A stretch of 64,000 nucleotides of DNA from JAWKTV01 sp041398905 (lineage in GTDB: Bacteria > Planctomycetota > Planctomycetia > Planctomycetales > Planctomycetaceae), in NCBI GenBank assembly GCA_041398905.1, contig JAWKTV010000008.1:1-64000 (forward strand). The letters are read 5' to 3'. Below are positions 8,906 to 20,382 of this stretch, in pieces. How positions within the stretch are numbered: position 1 is the first letter of the stretch; each line of letters starts with the position of its first letter. Position numbers and translations under genes: made by a program. The notes below the pieces were generated by a model. It saw nothing but the letters and a program-made list of their open reading frames with translations. It searched no databases and was not told where the DNA came from.

Positions 8906-9649
8906 ATGAGCCTGTACGCCTCGCTGGCCGACGACTACTTCGTCAACGTCAACCTCTACACGGAAATGCCCCTCCCCTCACAGCGGGAGACGGTACTCGA
9001 GTTTTTCGGCCGTGTGCAGAAGTCCTACCCCAGCATGCGGAACTTCTACACGCGCGAATCCGGCGACTTCGTGCTCGAAGAGGACAAGGATCAGCCAAGC
9101 TACCGCTGGATGAGCCTCGAACCGCGCCGCATCTGCTCCGGCTGCGTCAATCCGCCCGCGGTCGAGCAGGCGCTCGAACAGCACTGCCTGGCGATGGAAC
9201 TCGCCCCCTACATGCTCTCCGTCAGCCCGCTCGACTGCGAGGCCCTCGACTTCCTGTTCGGCTTCGACTTCGTCTATCGCGGGAATCACGACGCCCTGGT
9301 GGCCGAGGCCCTCGGCATGGGCACCGCGTTCGACAGCCTGCTCTCGATCCCCGGCAGCAAGCCGCTCAACTTTGAACCATCGATCACACTGGCGCTCGAC
9401 GACGGCTGTCGCCGCCAATGTCGCGTCCTGATTGAGACTCGCACCAACGCCTATCAGGTGCGTCGCAACGACTTCCAAGAGGAATCGATCAGCGTCTACT
9501 TCACCGTGCGTCAGTACGGCAGCCTGCCGCACGATTCGAGCCTTCCCGACACCATCCGCGACATGCGCGGCGTCTGCGAAGAGATGCTGCACGAGCACGT
9601 CATCGACAACATCCTCAAGCCGCTCGCCCAGACAATCGCCACGAAGTAG
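8906..9649 (+). CDS. Conserved hypothetical protein
   Basis: 247 residues starting at the ATG at 8906 (MSLYASLADDYFVNVNLYTE). No signal peptide or membrane segment; probably cytoplasmic. It has a mixed alpha/beta composition with several Cys residues (ICSGCVNPP, CRRQCRVL) but no recognised motif. The central part (ALDFLFGFDFVYRGNHDALV) and the C-terminus (MRGVCEEMLHEHVIDNILKP) look well folded. I do not recognise the family. It may be specific to planctomycetes. Confidence 0.7.
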   Translation: MSLYASLADDYFVNVNLYTEMPLPSQRETVLEFFGRVQKSYPSMRNFYTRESGDFVLEEDKDQPSYRWMSLEPRRICSGCVNPPAVEQALEQHCLAMELAPYMLSVSPLDCEALDFLFGFDFVYRGNHDALVAEALGMGTAFDSLLSIPGSKPLNFEPSITLALDDGCRRQCRVLIETRTNAYQVRRNDFQEESISVYFTVRQYGSLPHDSSLPDTIRDMRGVCEEMLHEHVIDNILKPLAQTIATK

Positions 9650-9716
9650 CGAGCCGGGGCGAAGCACGGCACGGGTTCGCTGATGCGCCGATTGTCGCGA
9701 CCCGCCCGGGAGGGCC

Positions 9717-11180
9717 TCACTCGTCGTGCGAACGCTGCTCCGCGACCTCGCGCGTTTCCGGCGCAGCCAGCAGGACCAGCACGCCGATCAGGTACAGCAG
9801 CCCCAGCAGCAGGCAGGACTTCGGCAGCCCGATCGGAGCGATCGTCAACCAGTCGGAATCCAGCCCCTTCTGCAGCCAGCCGCTGAGGAACAGAATCGGG
9901 GCGGCGGCAATGCGGCCACCATTGAAGCAGAAGCCCGCGCCCCGTCCCGCGCAGACGCGTCGAAACAGTTCGGGAAAGTAGATCGCGTACCCGGCGTGCA
10001 TCCCCAGTGTCAGGAACCCGAACACCGGCAGCAACACATACAGGACCGCCGCCGACAGGGTCTCCGGGCTGAACTGCAGCCAGCCAACAACACGCCCGTA
10101 CTGAGCAAGCCGCCCAGGTGATAAAGCAGAAACGCCATACGACGTCCGATCCTCTGGCACAGCGGACCGAAGCCCAGCAGCCCCAGCCCGCCCCACTGGT
10201 GACGAGAAACATCCCCAGCATCTCCCACTGTTTGATCTTCGCGGTCCGTTCGATCTCCGTCGCCGCCGGCATCGTTCCGCCACCACGCTGGCCCCACAGC
10301 AAGCGGCTCCTTGCCATGCACATGCACCCCAAAACGTCGCCGTCCGACCCCCGCCAATACGAAGCCACCAGGGTGCTGCGACGCAGGTGTGACGCGAACA
10401 GTTCCCCGATCCGACCGACATCACGCGAGCGGTCCTGGCTGGCCGCCGCGGGAGCCTGCCCCTCCTCCGGCTCCTTCAGGCTGCTGCGAATCCAGATGAT
10501 CAAGAGCCGGCAAAGCTCCCAGCGCAGCCCAGTCGCCACGGTACGGATTCCGCCAGCAGCGGATCGGTGATACCCCAACTCATCGCCAGTTCGGTGACTT
10601 TCGCGTTCACCGACGCATTGCCGATAAACAGCGTGCTCGCCGCGCAGCCAGGTAAGTGCGAACACGCTGGACGCATGGAAGATCCCACCGACGTGCGCGC
10701 GGGACCGTTTCCGAAACTCCTCGAACACCAGCGCTGGCGACGACCCATTCACCGCCAACGCCCATCGCCACAGAAACCTGGGCGCGCCAGGTGCCACCAC
10801 TCGACCGAAGAAAGCCGACAGACAAGTGAACAGCGAATAAAACGATCGTGAGAGTCATCGTCTTCGCGACCGATCCGGTCGCTGAGCATTCCGAAAACGA
10901 TGCCCCCGATCGCTCCCCACCAGGAACGCCGCGAACGCGATGTTGTTGTAGAACAGCTTCAGCCCGGTCTGTTCCGCAGGCGTCAGCGACACGCCGGACT
11001 CCGCATGTCGCGCGCGATGAATGAAGGCATCGCGTCGTTGGAACTCGCGACGAAGATTTGCCCCTCAAAAATGTCGAACACCCAGCCCAGCGAGGCGATG
11101 ATCAGCACGACCCACTGATAACGGGTGATCCCTTCATACCAGCGGAGTTCACGGGAGGGTCTGTCGCTCATGTCGGACAT
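9717..11180 (-). pseudogene. MFS transporter, heavily frameshifted
   Basis: The start (MSDMSDRPSRELRWYEG, 11180) and the first helices (QWVVLIIASLGWVFDIFEGQ) are typical of a sugar-phosphate/aromatic acid-type major facilitator. Later pieces appear in alternating frames: TMTLTIVLFAVHLSV, VAMGVGGEW, EEFRKRSRAHVG, ATLFIGNASVNAKVTEL, and in the last intact stretch VLYVLLPVFGFLTLGMHAGY and LLLGLLYLIGVLVLLAAPET. At least six shifts are needed. All expected membrane segments are recoverable in order, so this is one 12-helix transporter gene with sequence errors or recent damage. The substrate is unknown. Confidence 0.75.
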
Positions 11181-11344
11181 TCGGGTGCGAGTCCTTCGTG
11201 GTCAAGTCGGCGAACCAGGCGTCACGCTTCTCGGCCGCCTGGTTCGAGTCGCGAAGCGGCCGACCTCCGCGTCAGTTCAACAGCCTTCGGTGCTCCAGGC
11301 CATCAGAACGGTAATCAGGCCTGGTCGCGAATGGCTCGCCGGGA

Positions 11345-12007
11345 CTACTCCGCCGGCGTCGCGTCCCAGGCCGCGCCAAACACCTTGACGCCATAATCGG
11401 TGTACGGATTGTTGCAGACGTCAGCATACACGTCGCGGCCGGCGGTGACGCAGTGCGCCCCCGCCAGTGCCGCTGACCGCACATGCTCCCCCGTCCGCAC
11501 CGCCGCCGCGATGATCTGACTGGGATAGCCGTGCATGCTCAGCATCTGCGCGACATCCGCGACGAGCTGCTGACCATCGTCACCGAATTGCTCCTTCCAG
11601 CCGATGAACGGGCTGATGTACGTTGCACCGCCACGGGCGGCCAGCCACGCCTGCGCGACGGAAAACACGAGCGTCAGATTGGTGGGAATGCCGCGACTCG
11701 ACAGCTCCCGCACCGCCCGGAAGCCGGCGTCGCTCGCACCGACTTTGATCACGAAGTTGTCCGACATCCTCGCCAGTTGTTCGCCGGCGGCGACGATCTC
11801 CCGCCAGTCCGTCAGATGCGGGTTGACCTCCACGCTCACCGGCTTGTCGGTCCCGGCAAACAGGGCGGCAATCTCCTCCAGCACCGCCGCCTGCGACCGT
11901 CCCGTCGCCGCCACGTGTCGCGGATTCGTCGTCACCCCGTCAATGTCCCAATGTTCGAGCGCGAAGCGAATCTCGTCGACCTTGGCACTATCCAGAAACA
12001 TCCGCAT
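11345..12007 (-). CDS. Transaldolase/fructose-6-phosphate aldolase family protein
   Basis: 220 residues from the ATG at 12007 (MRMFLDSAKVDEIRFALEHW). It is a short TalC/FSA-type (alpha/beta)8 barrel that forms a Schiff base with the substrate ketose through the lysine in FVIKVGASDAG. Other family blocks: DGVTTNPRHVAATG, SVEVNPH, NLTLVFSVAQAWLAARGGAT and YISPFIGW. The normal length for the subfamily is about 215-220. The gene is intact between two broken MFS genes on the same strand, with roughly 120-160-base gaps. Likely role: non-oxidative pentose phosphate or sugar aldol chemistry. Exact substrate not determinable. Confidence 0.85.
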   Translation of the reverse strand: MRMFLDSAKVDEIRFALEHWDIDGVTTNPRHVAATGRSQAAVLEEIAALFAGTDKPVSVEVNPHLTDWREIVAAGEQLARMSDNFVIKVGASDAGFRAVRELSSRGIPTNLTLVFSVAQAWLAARGGATYISPFIGWKEQFGDDGQQLVADVAQMLSMHGYPSQIIAAAVRTGEHVRSAALAGAHCVTAGRDVYADVCNNPYTDYGVKVFGAAWDATPAE

Positions 12008-12129
12008 GAATGATCTCGGCGAGCTGGAACGATGTTGCGGGATGGAAATCAGCCGAAGACGCGAAGCCCGTCGCTCTTCCGCCAGTCGCGTCAGCGAAGT
12101 CCCCATCGTCCACCGCCTCTGGGTCGAGG

Positions 12130-13396
12130 TCAAGCCTCGGCCGACGTCGGTCCGCTCGCACTGTCACCTCGCATCGCCGACACCAGCACGATCCCCAGCA
12201 GCATTACCGCCGCCGCCGACCAGTACGGGTAGCGGGGGTCCAACTTGACCAGAGGGATGCCCACGACCGGTCCAGCGATACGGGCCATCGCCGACATGCT
12301 TTGCCCAAGGCCAAGCACTTCACCCTGCTCGTCGGCACCGCTGTTGAGCGGCAATAGCGACTGCAGCATGCCGGTGCGGTCATCGCCATACCACGACGCT
12401 CACCGGCAGAATCGCGGTGAAGAACCACCAGCCCTGACGACTCAACCCGTCCCCTTCCGCGGGCACGCTGCTCATCCACAAACGCCACCAGCAGCGAGGC
12501 CGATCGTCATCAGGACGGTGCCGAAGATCGCCGCTTTCCGCTCACCAGCCTCGGCAGCATTCTTCGCACCAGAAACCTGCGCGGCGTCAGGATGAAACCG
12601 AGATAGGCGAACACGTAGAAGTTGTCCTGGTCCAGACATCCCCATCGCACGCGTCAGCAGCGGCAGCTGCTCTCGAACTCCGCGAACACCGAACATCGTC
12701 AGAAACATCGTCAGCAGCAGATACACAAGTGTCGGCCGGCTGAACGCCGCCTTGAACGCGGCCGGGTCGAAGAAACGTCGCCCCGCCGGCTTCGAAGGTC
12801 CTCCGCAGCGACTCCGGCAGCGACAGCCCAGAAACGCGAACGCCGACACCCCGCGGCCAGATACCCCGGCATGGCGGCGGGCGGTGCGTTGAGATCATCC
12901 GACATCCCGCCGCCAACAATGGTCCAAGGGTGAGCCAGTCCAAACCGCCCGCCCAGCCGAGGCGCCATCTTGCCCCGCCCCTTCACGTCGGTGACATCAC
13001 GCGATATACGCCTGCGCGCGTCGGAATCGTCGCCCCGCGATGCCTGCCCCGATCCGGGTGACCAGCAGCCAGGCGATCGGTCCAACCCCAGCCAAAGGGC
13101 ATCCTTGTGCATCGCCGACACCAGTCCGAACAGGCCATAGAAGATGACCGAACCAGCCAGCCCCACCAGCAGCACCGGGCGACGCCCCGGTCGGACACTC
13201 GCCCCCAGATCGGCGCGAACAAAAACTGCATCATCGAGAACGCCGCCATCAGCAGCCCGACCATCACCGGGCTGGCTCCATAATAGTCCCCATACCTTGG
13301 CAGCAGCGGGAGCACGATGCCGAAGCCCAGCAGGTCGATGAACACGACGAGGAAGACCAGCAGCAGACTCAAACGGTGGGACGATTTCTCAGCCAT
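12130..13396 (-). pseudogene. MFS transporter (DHA1/TetA-like), heavily frameshifted
   Basis: Starts at the ATG ending at 13396 (MAEKSSHRLSLLLVFLVVFI). The first third is intact: DLLGFGIVLPLLPRYGDYYG and FSMMQFLFAPIWGRVSDR, the classic drug/H+ antiporter motif A region. After about 13190 the frame shifts repeatedly: VLLVGLAGSVIFYGLFGLVS, DVTDVKGRGKMAPRLGG and others. The final segment in frame is EVLGLGQSMSAMARIAGPVV then YWSAAAVMLLGIVLVSAMRG, ending at 12130. Probably one intact 12-helix exporter with assembly indels. It lies 114 bases after the neighbouring aldolase gene start on the same strand. Confidence 0.75.
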
Positions 13397-13485
13397 TTGG
13401 GGACTCAGCGCGGAAGCGGACAGGGTGGGGCCGCAGAGTAGCCAGTCGCCGCGACGATGACACTTTGCAGGCAACGCGTTCGCCG

Positions 13486-14477
13486 CTACTTGCGCTGATT
13501 GAACCACCGCATCGTTTTCTCGATCGCTTCCCGAAAGTCGACCTGGGGATCGTACCCCAGCACCTTGCGGGCTTTGTCGATCGAAAAGTCGAGATTCAAC
13601 CCGAGCAGCTTGATGCGAGCCGTCGACAGCAGCGGTGCCTCCGTCATATTGAACAGCTTCCAGACCCCCTCCATCCCGATGGCCAGCGCCTTCGCCAGCC
13701 CCAGCGGAATGTGCCGCGTCGGCTTGTCGTAGCCCGCCAGTTCGGCCACAGTGCCGAAGAACTCGTGTGCTCACCAGCCGGCCATCCGTGATGTTGAATG
13801 CTTCCCCAACGACGCCCGCCATCGGGCATCGAGCGCGAGGAAGATCGCGTCCGCCAGATTGCGAACGTACGTGTTGCTGATGAGCTGTTCGCCGGTGCCC
13901 AGGTACGTGAACTTGCCGTCGGCGATCCGCTCGATCCGCGGCAGCACGGTGCGGTCGCGGGGGCCGTAGATCCAGCCGGGACGAATGATCGTCGCCGGCA
14001 CTTTCTCGCGGCGGACGAAATCGAGAATCAGCCGTTCCGCCTCGACCTTGGTGATAGTGTACCCATCACGCCCTCGTGCATCGCGGTCGTCTCATCGGTG
14101 CGGTAGTGGTCGCGGACCGGGTACACCCCTGCGTGCTGATCTGCACGATGCGCGCAACCGTTCCCTTCGTCGCGGCTTCCAGCAGGTACTCGGTCCCTCT
14201 GACGTTCACATCACGGTACGGCTCAACGCGGCCCCAGTCGCCCAGCATCGCGGCCGAGTGAACGACGTGCGTGACGTCCTCATCGCCCCTTGCACGGTGT
14301 ACGGTTCGGTTGATGCTGCCGGTGATCAGCTCCCCCGCTTCTGCAGCAGGCGGATGTCGCTATTCATCCGCACGATGGCGCGCGTACGGATCCCTTGCTG
14401 CCGAGCAACTTCGCAACGTGGCTGCCAACGAGGCCCGTCGCGCCAGTCACCAGCAGCAGGTCGGTATCCGGGTTCAC
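13486..14477 (-). pseudogene. NAD-dependent sugar epimerase/dehydratase, frameshifted
   Basis: A short-chain dehydrogenase of the extended (UDP-sugar epimerase) type. The probable start is GTG at 14477, giving VNPDTDLLLVTGATGLVGSH, a Rossmann GxxGxxG nucleotide site. The frame then changes several times (around 14390, 14250, 14070, 13780). Recognisable blocks: NVRGTEYLLEAATKG, MPATIIRPGWIYGPRDRTVL, GEQLISNTYVRNLADAIFLA, and the C-terminal DKARKVLGYDPQVDFREAIE. The catalytic YxxxK region lies in a damaged part and cannot be checked. Substrate unknown; a membrane-sterol or sugar modification role is possible. Confidence 0.7.
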
Positions 14478-14722
14478 GGTCTTGGCTTTGGGCGGGAGTC
14501 GTTCTAAAGGTCATCCGCCAGCGACGCGCCGAGGCGCGCCGTGGCGATCGCAGTATGACGAATTCATGTCCCGCCAGCAGCCAACACGGGCGGTCGAGAA
14601 CGCTTCGCCAGCCTCCCACCGATCACGGCCTGCCAACGACAGTGAGCCGAACCGGGTGCACCAAAGCGGTCGGCCTTCCGTAGTCGACCAACCCGCGTAC
14701 GTCGTCATCAGCCGCTCAGCGG

Positions 14723-15795
14723 TCAGGCGGACAACAGGTTGACCCAGACGATGACGCCCGTGTAGACGACGATGCAGCAACTCGCCACCCACGGAAAGGC
14801 CGGACTGAGCGGGACCGCTTGAACGCTGGCCGTCTCACCGCAAGTCGTCGCGACATCAACCTGGTCTGCTGGCAGGACAACGCGTTCGGACCTGCCACAA
14901 CAACGTCCCCAGCACCAGCAGATACCCAACGGCCGCCCACAACACCGACGGCACGATCGGCTGCGCGGTCAAACTCGAACTCATCGTCGTCACCGCCACG
15001 GCGTTCACCAGGCCGTGCAGCAGCACCGCCCCCACAGCGAACGAGTGGTCAGGTAAACAAAGTGCAGCGCGAGTCCGATCGGCAACGTGGCGAGCACGTG
15101 CGCCCGGCGAACCGTGCGCGCCGCGAACAGAAGCTCGTCAATAGCACTCCGCGGCCCAGCCCCACCGGTGAATCAGACCACGACCGATCAACCCGCGAAA
15201 CACCAGTTCCTCTCCGATCGCCGGCCCCAGCGCGATGGCAACAAGCAGCACTGGGTAAGGCGTCGCCAGCATCTGCCGGCGAACGAGCTGCACGATGTCC
15301 AGTTGCTCCCCACCCGCCGGACATGTTTGTCAGCATCGGCAGTTGCCCCAGCCACGTCCGGCTGGCCTGATAGATAACATCCGAAATCTGCCCGACGGCA
15401 GCGGCCGCGATCAGAATCACCTCGATTGCGCTCAGTCGACGGAAGGAGAATGCCTCACGGCTTCGTCGCCCCACCCGACAATGCACCAGCGGCACAATCA
15501 GAAACAGCGCCGCGAGGCTGCCTGTCCCGGTGAACAGCAGCGTCGTGTCCCAGTTGAGTTCCTCAACGATCCGCGAAACTTCCAGCAACGTCGGCGGAAA
15601 GTGCGGCGTCGCACACCACAGCAATGCCGCCGCCAGACAGACCAGAACGATCGCCTGAGACAACTGTAGCCCGATCGCCCAGCCGTAAGACTCCAAGAGA
15701 CCGGGCCCGACAGGCAGTCGGCGAGCATCGTCGCACCGGCTGGCAGCCGGCGCGAGTTCGCGGGTTTCGACCGGAATTTGTCCGCTGCTGGTCAC
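14723..15795 (-). pseudogene. CPBP-family intramembrane metalloprotease (Abi/CAAX type), frameshifted
   Basis: Start at 15795; the N-terminal half is intact with membrane helices (LSQAIVLVCLAAALLWC, GSLAALFLIVPLV, EVILIAAAAVGQISDV). The frame shifts near 15300. Read across frames it has AIGEELVFRGLIGRG, the EExxxR motif of the Abi/CPBP family at about 15200-15225, and AVLLHGLVNA (HxxxN motif) at about 15005-15030. It ends with a hydrophobic helix at 14723. Such proteases act in the membrane on prenylated or small peptides. The gene closes a run of five minus-strand genes. Confidence 0.7.
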
Positions 15796-16151
15796 GTCCA
15801 GAGTCGGTGATTCAGCGACGAGTTGACAGAAGTATCAGCGGTTCATGAAAGTCGACATTCGAGGAACTGAGGCGACGAGACTCGCGGCCCGCCGCCCTCT
15901 TCAATCAAAGATCATCCATGCGTTCGGCACGATCGCCAGCCACCTTCGCAACGCAATTCGCCGTTGTCGCTGCGTCCCGAATCCGCCTCTGACACAAACG
16001 TGCGAAGAAATTCACAATCAACAGGCTTCCTCTGAAAGATCAGGCCGCTGCCGTCGAACAGTTTGCCAGTCAAACGCCAGCTTGCCCCACCTGATCTGCT
16101 GGAATTCCACAACTTCCTTGTTCCTCTCCTCTTCTCGATTGACCGCCAATC
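15796..16151. other. Intergenic region between divergent genes
   Basis: No gene, RNA or clear repeat recognised. It must contain the promoters of the CPBP gene and of the kinase gene. A TTGACA at about 15826 has no good partner -10. Confidence 0.4.
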
Positions 16152-17596
16152 TTGAATACGGAATCGCAGACATCCACGAGCGGGTACTTCTGCCCCGGCT
16201 GCAACTCCTGGTACGACGCCGGCGACCTGTCGACAGGCGGCTACTGCGGACGTTGCGGCCTGACGATCCTGCAAGATGCGACCGTCGCGACACACCAGCC
16301 CACCCAACTCTGGAAGCGGCCCGCCGATGCCGCGGCGACGAATTCGCACGACACCGACGAGGACGAACTGGCCCTCAACAGTCTGATCGGCCGCCCGCTG
16401 CACATCTACCAGCTTGAGTCGCTGCTGGGGCGGGGCGGAATGGGCTGGGTCTTCCTCGGCCGACACGAGGATCTGCATCGCTCCTGTGCGATCAAGGTAC
16501 TCGCCCCCAAAACCATCCGATCCGATCCCGATTACTTGACGCGGTTCGAGAACGAAGGACGCGCCGCCGCCGCGCTGGTGCACCCGAATATCGTGACGAC
16601 GCATGCGATCGGTTGTGTCGACCAATGGCATTTTCTGGAGATGGAGTTCGTCCGCGGCCGGTCCCTGCAGCAGCGACTGCGCGAAGGCCCGCTGTCGTGC
16701 CTGCACGCCATGAGCATCGCCGCCCAGGTCGCCAACGGACTCGCCGCCGCGCACGCCGAAGGCATCGTGCATCGCGACCTCAAGCCGGACAACATCCTCA
16801 TCACCCACCAGAAGATCCCCAAAATCACCGACTTCGGCCTGGCCAAACGCGTTGGCTCCCAGTCCAACGCCCGAATTCTGGCCGGCACGCCCCACTACAT
16901 GGCGCCCGAACTGTTCCTCGGGCACGAGCCGTCACCGGCAAGCGACGTCTACGCGCTCGGCGTCTGCCTGTACCAGATGATCACCGGCAGATATCCCTTC
17001 ACCGCCCCCCGCCTCTCGGAACTGATGTACAAGGTGGTCAACGATCGCCTGCCGCATCTGCGACTGGAGTTCCCCTCGGTACCGCTTGACATCAGCGAGT
17101 GCGTGCTGGCGATGCTCGCCCGCAGTCCCGTCAATCGCCCCGCCAGCGGCATTGAAGCCGCGCAGTTGCTGCTGGCGGTGCTGGGCCATGCGCGGGACAT
17201 CGAGACGCTGCTCCACGATGCGCTCGACAGCCTGCCGGACCTCGACTGGTCGAAATCGGGACCGCGCTACGTGGTGGATGTGTGCCTGCGTGACGACCGA
17301 CGGCAGCAGGTGTTCATCGAGGCCGACGCCAGCGCCGCTGGCGAGCGACTGGTCGCGATCTACAGCGTCTGTGGTCCCGTCGACAGCGGCTTCCTCGCCG
17401 AAGCGCTCCGCATGAACGCGACAATCTCGCACGGAGCGCTCGCGATCCGCGATATCGAGGAATCCCTCACTTCGTGATGGTGAACAACTACCCGCGAGCA
17501 ACAATCGACGCCAGCGAGATTCGCGGCGCCGTGCTCGACGCTGCCCGCCACGCCGACTCGATCGAACTACGGCTGACCGGCCGCGACCACCACTGA
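16152..17596 (+). CDS. Ser/Thr protein kinase with N-terminal zinc ribbon and C-terminal chaperone-like domain
   Basis: Begins at a TTG codon (16152); no better start is visible. Residues 14-35 hold a CPGC...CGRC zinc ribbon. The kinase domain (about 80-345) has GRGGMGWV (93-100), K115, HRDLKPDN (207-214), DFG (227-229) and APE (251-253), so it should be active. The C-terminal part after residue 375 (VVDVCLRDDRRQQVFIEADA, SGFLAEALRMNATISHGALA) continues in another frame past the apparent stop at 17477: IPHFVMVNNYPRATIDASEI, AARHADSIELRL, to 17596. One indel near 17460 explains this. The domain resembles the YbjN/type III chaperone fold. No transmembrane helix; cytoplasmic. Confidence 0.82.
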
Positions 17597-17781
17597 ACCA
17601 CCACCACTCAGCGACCAACCGGCTCAGCAATCTCGCAGGATGGACCGCGCCTCGCGATCAACTTCCCAACCCTTCAGTATCGTCGGCGCGGCACGAGCGG
17701 CGTAGAATGCGGTCCTCCCGGCAAGACGACGCCGCGGCGACGATCGAGTAGGTCATACAGTGCGAACAGGAGCCTTGAGCA

Positions 17782-18186
17782 ATGCGAGAAGTCATCTGGG
17801 TGGCGGCGATCGTCATGGTTGGACTACTGCTGTACCGCGGTCTGAACGTCACCGCCAATGTCGAACCGCCGGACGACCAGTGGTTCGCCGCAACCGTCAT
17901 TGACGAATCGCAGCAGCGGCCTGTACTCGTCACCTTTGGGGCCGAATGGTGCGGCTACTGCAAGAAGATGGAACCCGATCTCGAGCAACTGCACGCGAAG
18001 CTCGGCGATAAACTGCACATCGTGCACGTCGATGTCGACGAGCGCGGCGAACTCGCACGGCACTACGGCGTCTCCGGAATTCCCCACTCGTTCCTGTTCA
18101 ACGAAGGCAAACTCGTCGCAGACCAAAGTGGCTACATGCAGCTCCCAGCCTTGGAGAAGTGGACGAGCAGTTGGGTGAACAACTGA
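17782..18186 (+). CDS. Membrane-anchored thioredoxin-like protein
   Basis: 134 residues. A single N-terminal hydrophobic segment (residues 4-18) anchors or exports it. A thioredoxin fold follows, with the active site WCGYC (56-60) after VTFGAE, and a cis-proline loop GIPHSFLF. Probably a periplasm-facing disulfide reductase or an enzyme for cytochrome or cofactor maturation. The start is supported by an AGGAG-like sequence (aggagccttgagca) upstream. It stands alone between the kinase and the convergent TolC-like gene. Confidence 0.85.
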   Translation: MREVIWVAAIVMVGLLLYRGLNVTANVEPPDDQWFAATVIDESQQRPVLVTFGAEWCGYCKKMEPDLEQLHAKLGDKLHIVHVDVDERGELARHYGVSGIPHSFLFNEGKLVADQSGYMQLPALEKWTSSWVNN

Positions 18187-18306
18187 TCTCCGGCGTGCCG
18201 TCACTGCGACGTCCACACCCGGTTTGACCATGGACACTTCGATCAATCATCACTCGGATCGACCCGGCAAACTGCAAGCCCGCTGCCAGAAACGTAAGTG
18301 ACCCGC

Positions 18307-20083
18307 TCAGGGGCGGTCGTCACCCAGCGCCGCCCGGAGGTCGACCAGCGCGAGGTGATACAGCAGCAGGGCGTCGACGTACTTCTGCGCGGACTCGGCG
18401 GCGTACTGCTCGCGGAGGGTGACCTTCAGCAGGTCCGACAGACCTTCCCGCTGATTGGTCCGCTCACGATCGGCCAGTTCTTCCGCGAGCCGGACCGCGT
18501 CGCGGGCCTGTTCCACCTGCACGCGGGCCGCATCGACCGCAATGGACGCGGCCTGAACATCAACCGCGATCTTGTCGCCCACCATTCGCCGCTTGGCCGA
18601 CAGTTGCGCGAGCTTCCCCTGCAGTGCCGTCAGCTTGCCCCGTGCCTTGCGACGTTGCAGGGGCATATCGAAGTACACGCCCGCTTCGAGTTCAAACTCC
18701 GACTTGTCCCGTTTCTTGCTCGTCGGCGCACCAACGTCCTGCGAACCCGAGATCATTCCGTCCAGGCCGGGCAGCAACTGGTTCGCAGCCTGCTCGCTTT
18801 CGATCTGGATGATCTGCTGCTGCCAGCCAATCGCCTTCAACTCCGGCCGCTGCTGCAAGGCTCGGGCGACGTCATAGGTGCCGACGCTCGCGTCCGTCGC
18901 GCTCGGCTCCGAGAGGTTGGGCAGGCAGTCGCTGCCGGGGGTGATCGGTTGGCCCGCTTCATCACGGAGGTACAGCGACAGCTTCGCCGCCGATTGATCG
19001 AGCTTCCGTCGCGCGTCGGCCAGCTTCGCACGCCGCTCGGCGATCAGTCGCAGGTTGTCGGTCAACTCAGGGGGATCGATCAGGTCGGCTGCGACCTGCG
19101 CCTCGATGCGGTCGGTCCGTTCCTCGGCCAGACGCAACACGCGGTCGGCGATCGCGTAGCTTTCTCCCGCAGCGACCCAGTTCCAGTAGGCATAACCCGC
19201 CTCCTGCACGAACTGGATCAGTTGCGCCTGAATCTCCGGTTCGACCAGTTGGCGACCATACTGCGCGGACCACACTGCGGCCCGCCGCTCGTCGATGTCC
19301 CGGCCCTGCAGCAACGGCTGCAGCACGCCAGCCTTGAACTCACCGCCGTCGTTCGTCTGACGCTCCAGATACCAGGGCTGGAAGTCGCCTCGACCGATCC
19401 GGTACCCGGCGAACGCCTCGCCGCCGCTCTGCAGCGGCTGCGCCATCCCGATGCTTTGCCGGTAGGTCTGATAGAAACCGGTCGGTCCGTTCTCGCTCGC
19501 CCCCTTCAGCTTGAGGTCGAACGCCCCGGACGCCGCGATCTGCTCACCGACAGCGATGTTCCGCGAGTAGTACGCACCTTGCAGCAATGGATAGCTGCGG
19601 TACACGGCCGCGATAACTTCATCAAGCTGCAAGGGTGAGCAGTCGACCGTCCCCTCATGCACGACCGGCCCGTCCGGCCGCTCCGACTGATGCAGCACCG
19701 ACGGTCCTGCGGGCTCGCCAGCAACGGATTCGCCGACCTCGGCATCCTCCGGAGGAAAGCCGGGCGGCGTCGACGGCGGAGCGGAATCACCCGCCCCTTC
19801 CTGGAAAGCCACCTGCACTTACCCGCGATGGTTCCGGCTGACGCTGTGGGCTTCCGTCAAGGGGCACGCTGACATTGGCACGAGCACGCACCGCGGCAGA
19901 CCCATGAGTCGCGGGCAGCGAAACGATCGCTCCCGGAGGCGAGTCAATCGGCTCTGCGCGCTCGCCAATCACCGAGACGACCGCAACGGTTGGTGCCTCA
20001 GGCACCAATGCATTACCGCCAGTGGCCGCGCAACCCGCGGCCCCTGAGGCGCATAGCATCCATAGGCAACTCCGCCGCTTCAT
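18307..20083 (-). CDS. TolC-family outer membrane efflux protein, frameshift near 19815
   Basis: The long intact frame (18307-19818) encodes a TolC-type alpha-barrel subunit: VIAAVYRSYPLLQGAYYSRN, VQEAGYAYWNWVAAGESYAI, long coiled-coil helices (LAEERTDRIEAQVAADLID) and a second repeat (RPELKAIGWQQQIIQIESEQ) ending LLLYHLALVDLRAALGDDRP. The first 90 residues lie in another frame starting at 20083: MKRRSCLWMLCASGAAGCAA, a lipoprotein signal with GAAGC lipobox. One indel near 19815 joins them. It would form the outer membrane channel of a tripartite exporter; no RND pump or HlyD-like adaptor is nearby. Confidence 0.82.
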
Positions 20084-20382
20084 CGACTACCTCATCCGTA
20101 AGGTCGTCCCCAACCACCCCGGCAGATCTCCACGGGACAGCGGGCCGAACAGCTCGTTCGCCCCCGCCGCTGCTTGGCAAGGCGCACAGCCGCACTCTGA
20201 ATCACTGGCCCATCACCATCGATGAATCGGCATCGATCACGCCGACCCTGCCCTCAGAAGCCGGCGGAATTTGACGGTTCTGCACCGAGCTCGCCAGCCG
20301 CGACCGTGGTCATCCATGCAACCGGTTCGCGCGTCAAGGTTTGCCAGAATGCCGCAACCGCCAGAAGTCGCATGAGACCCGC

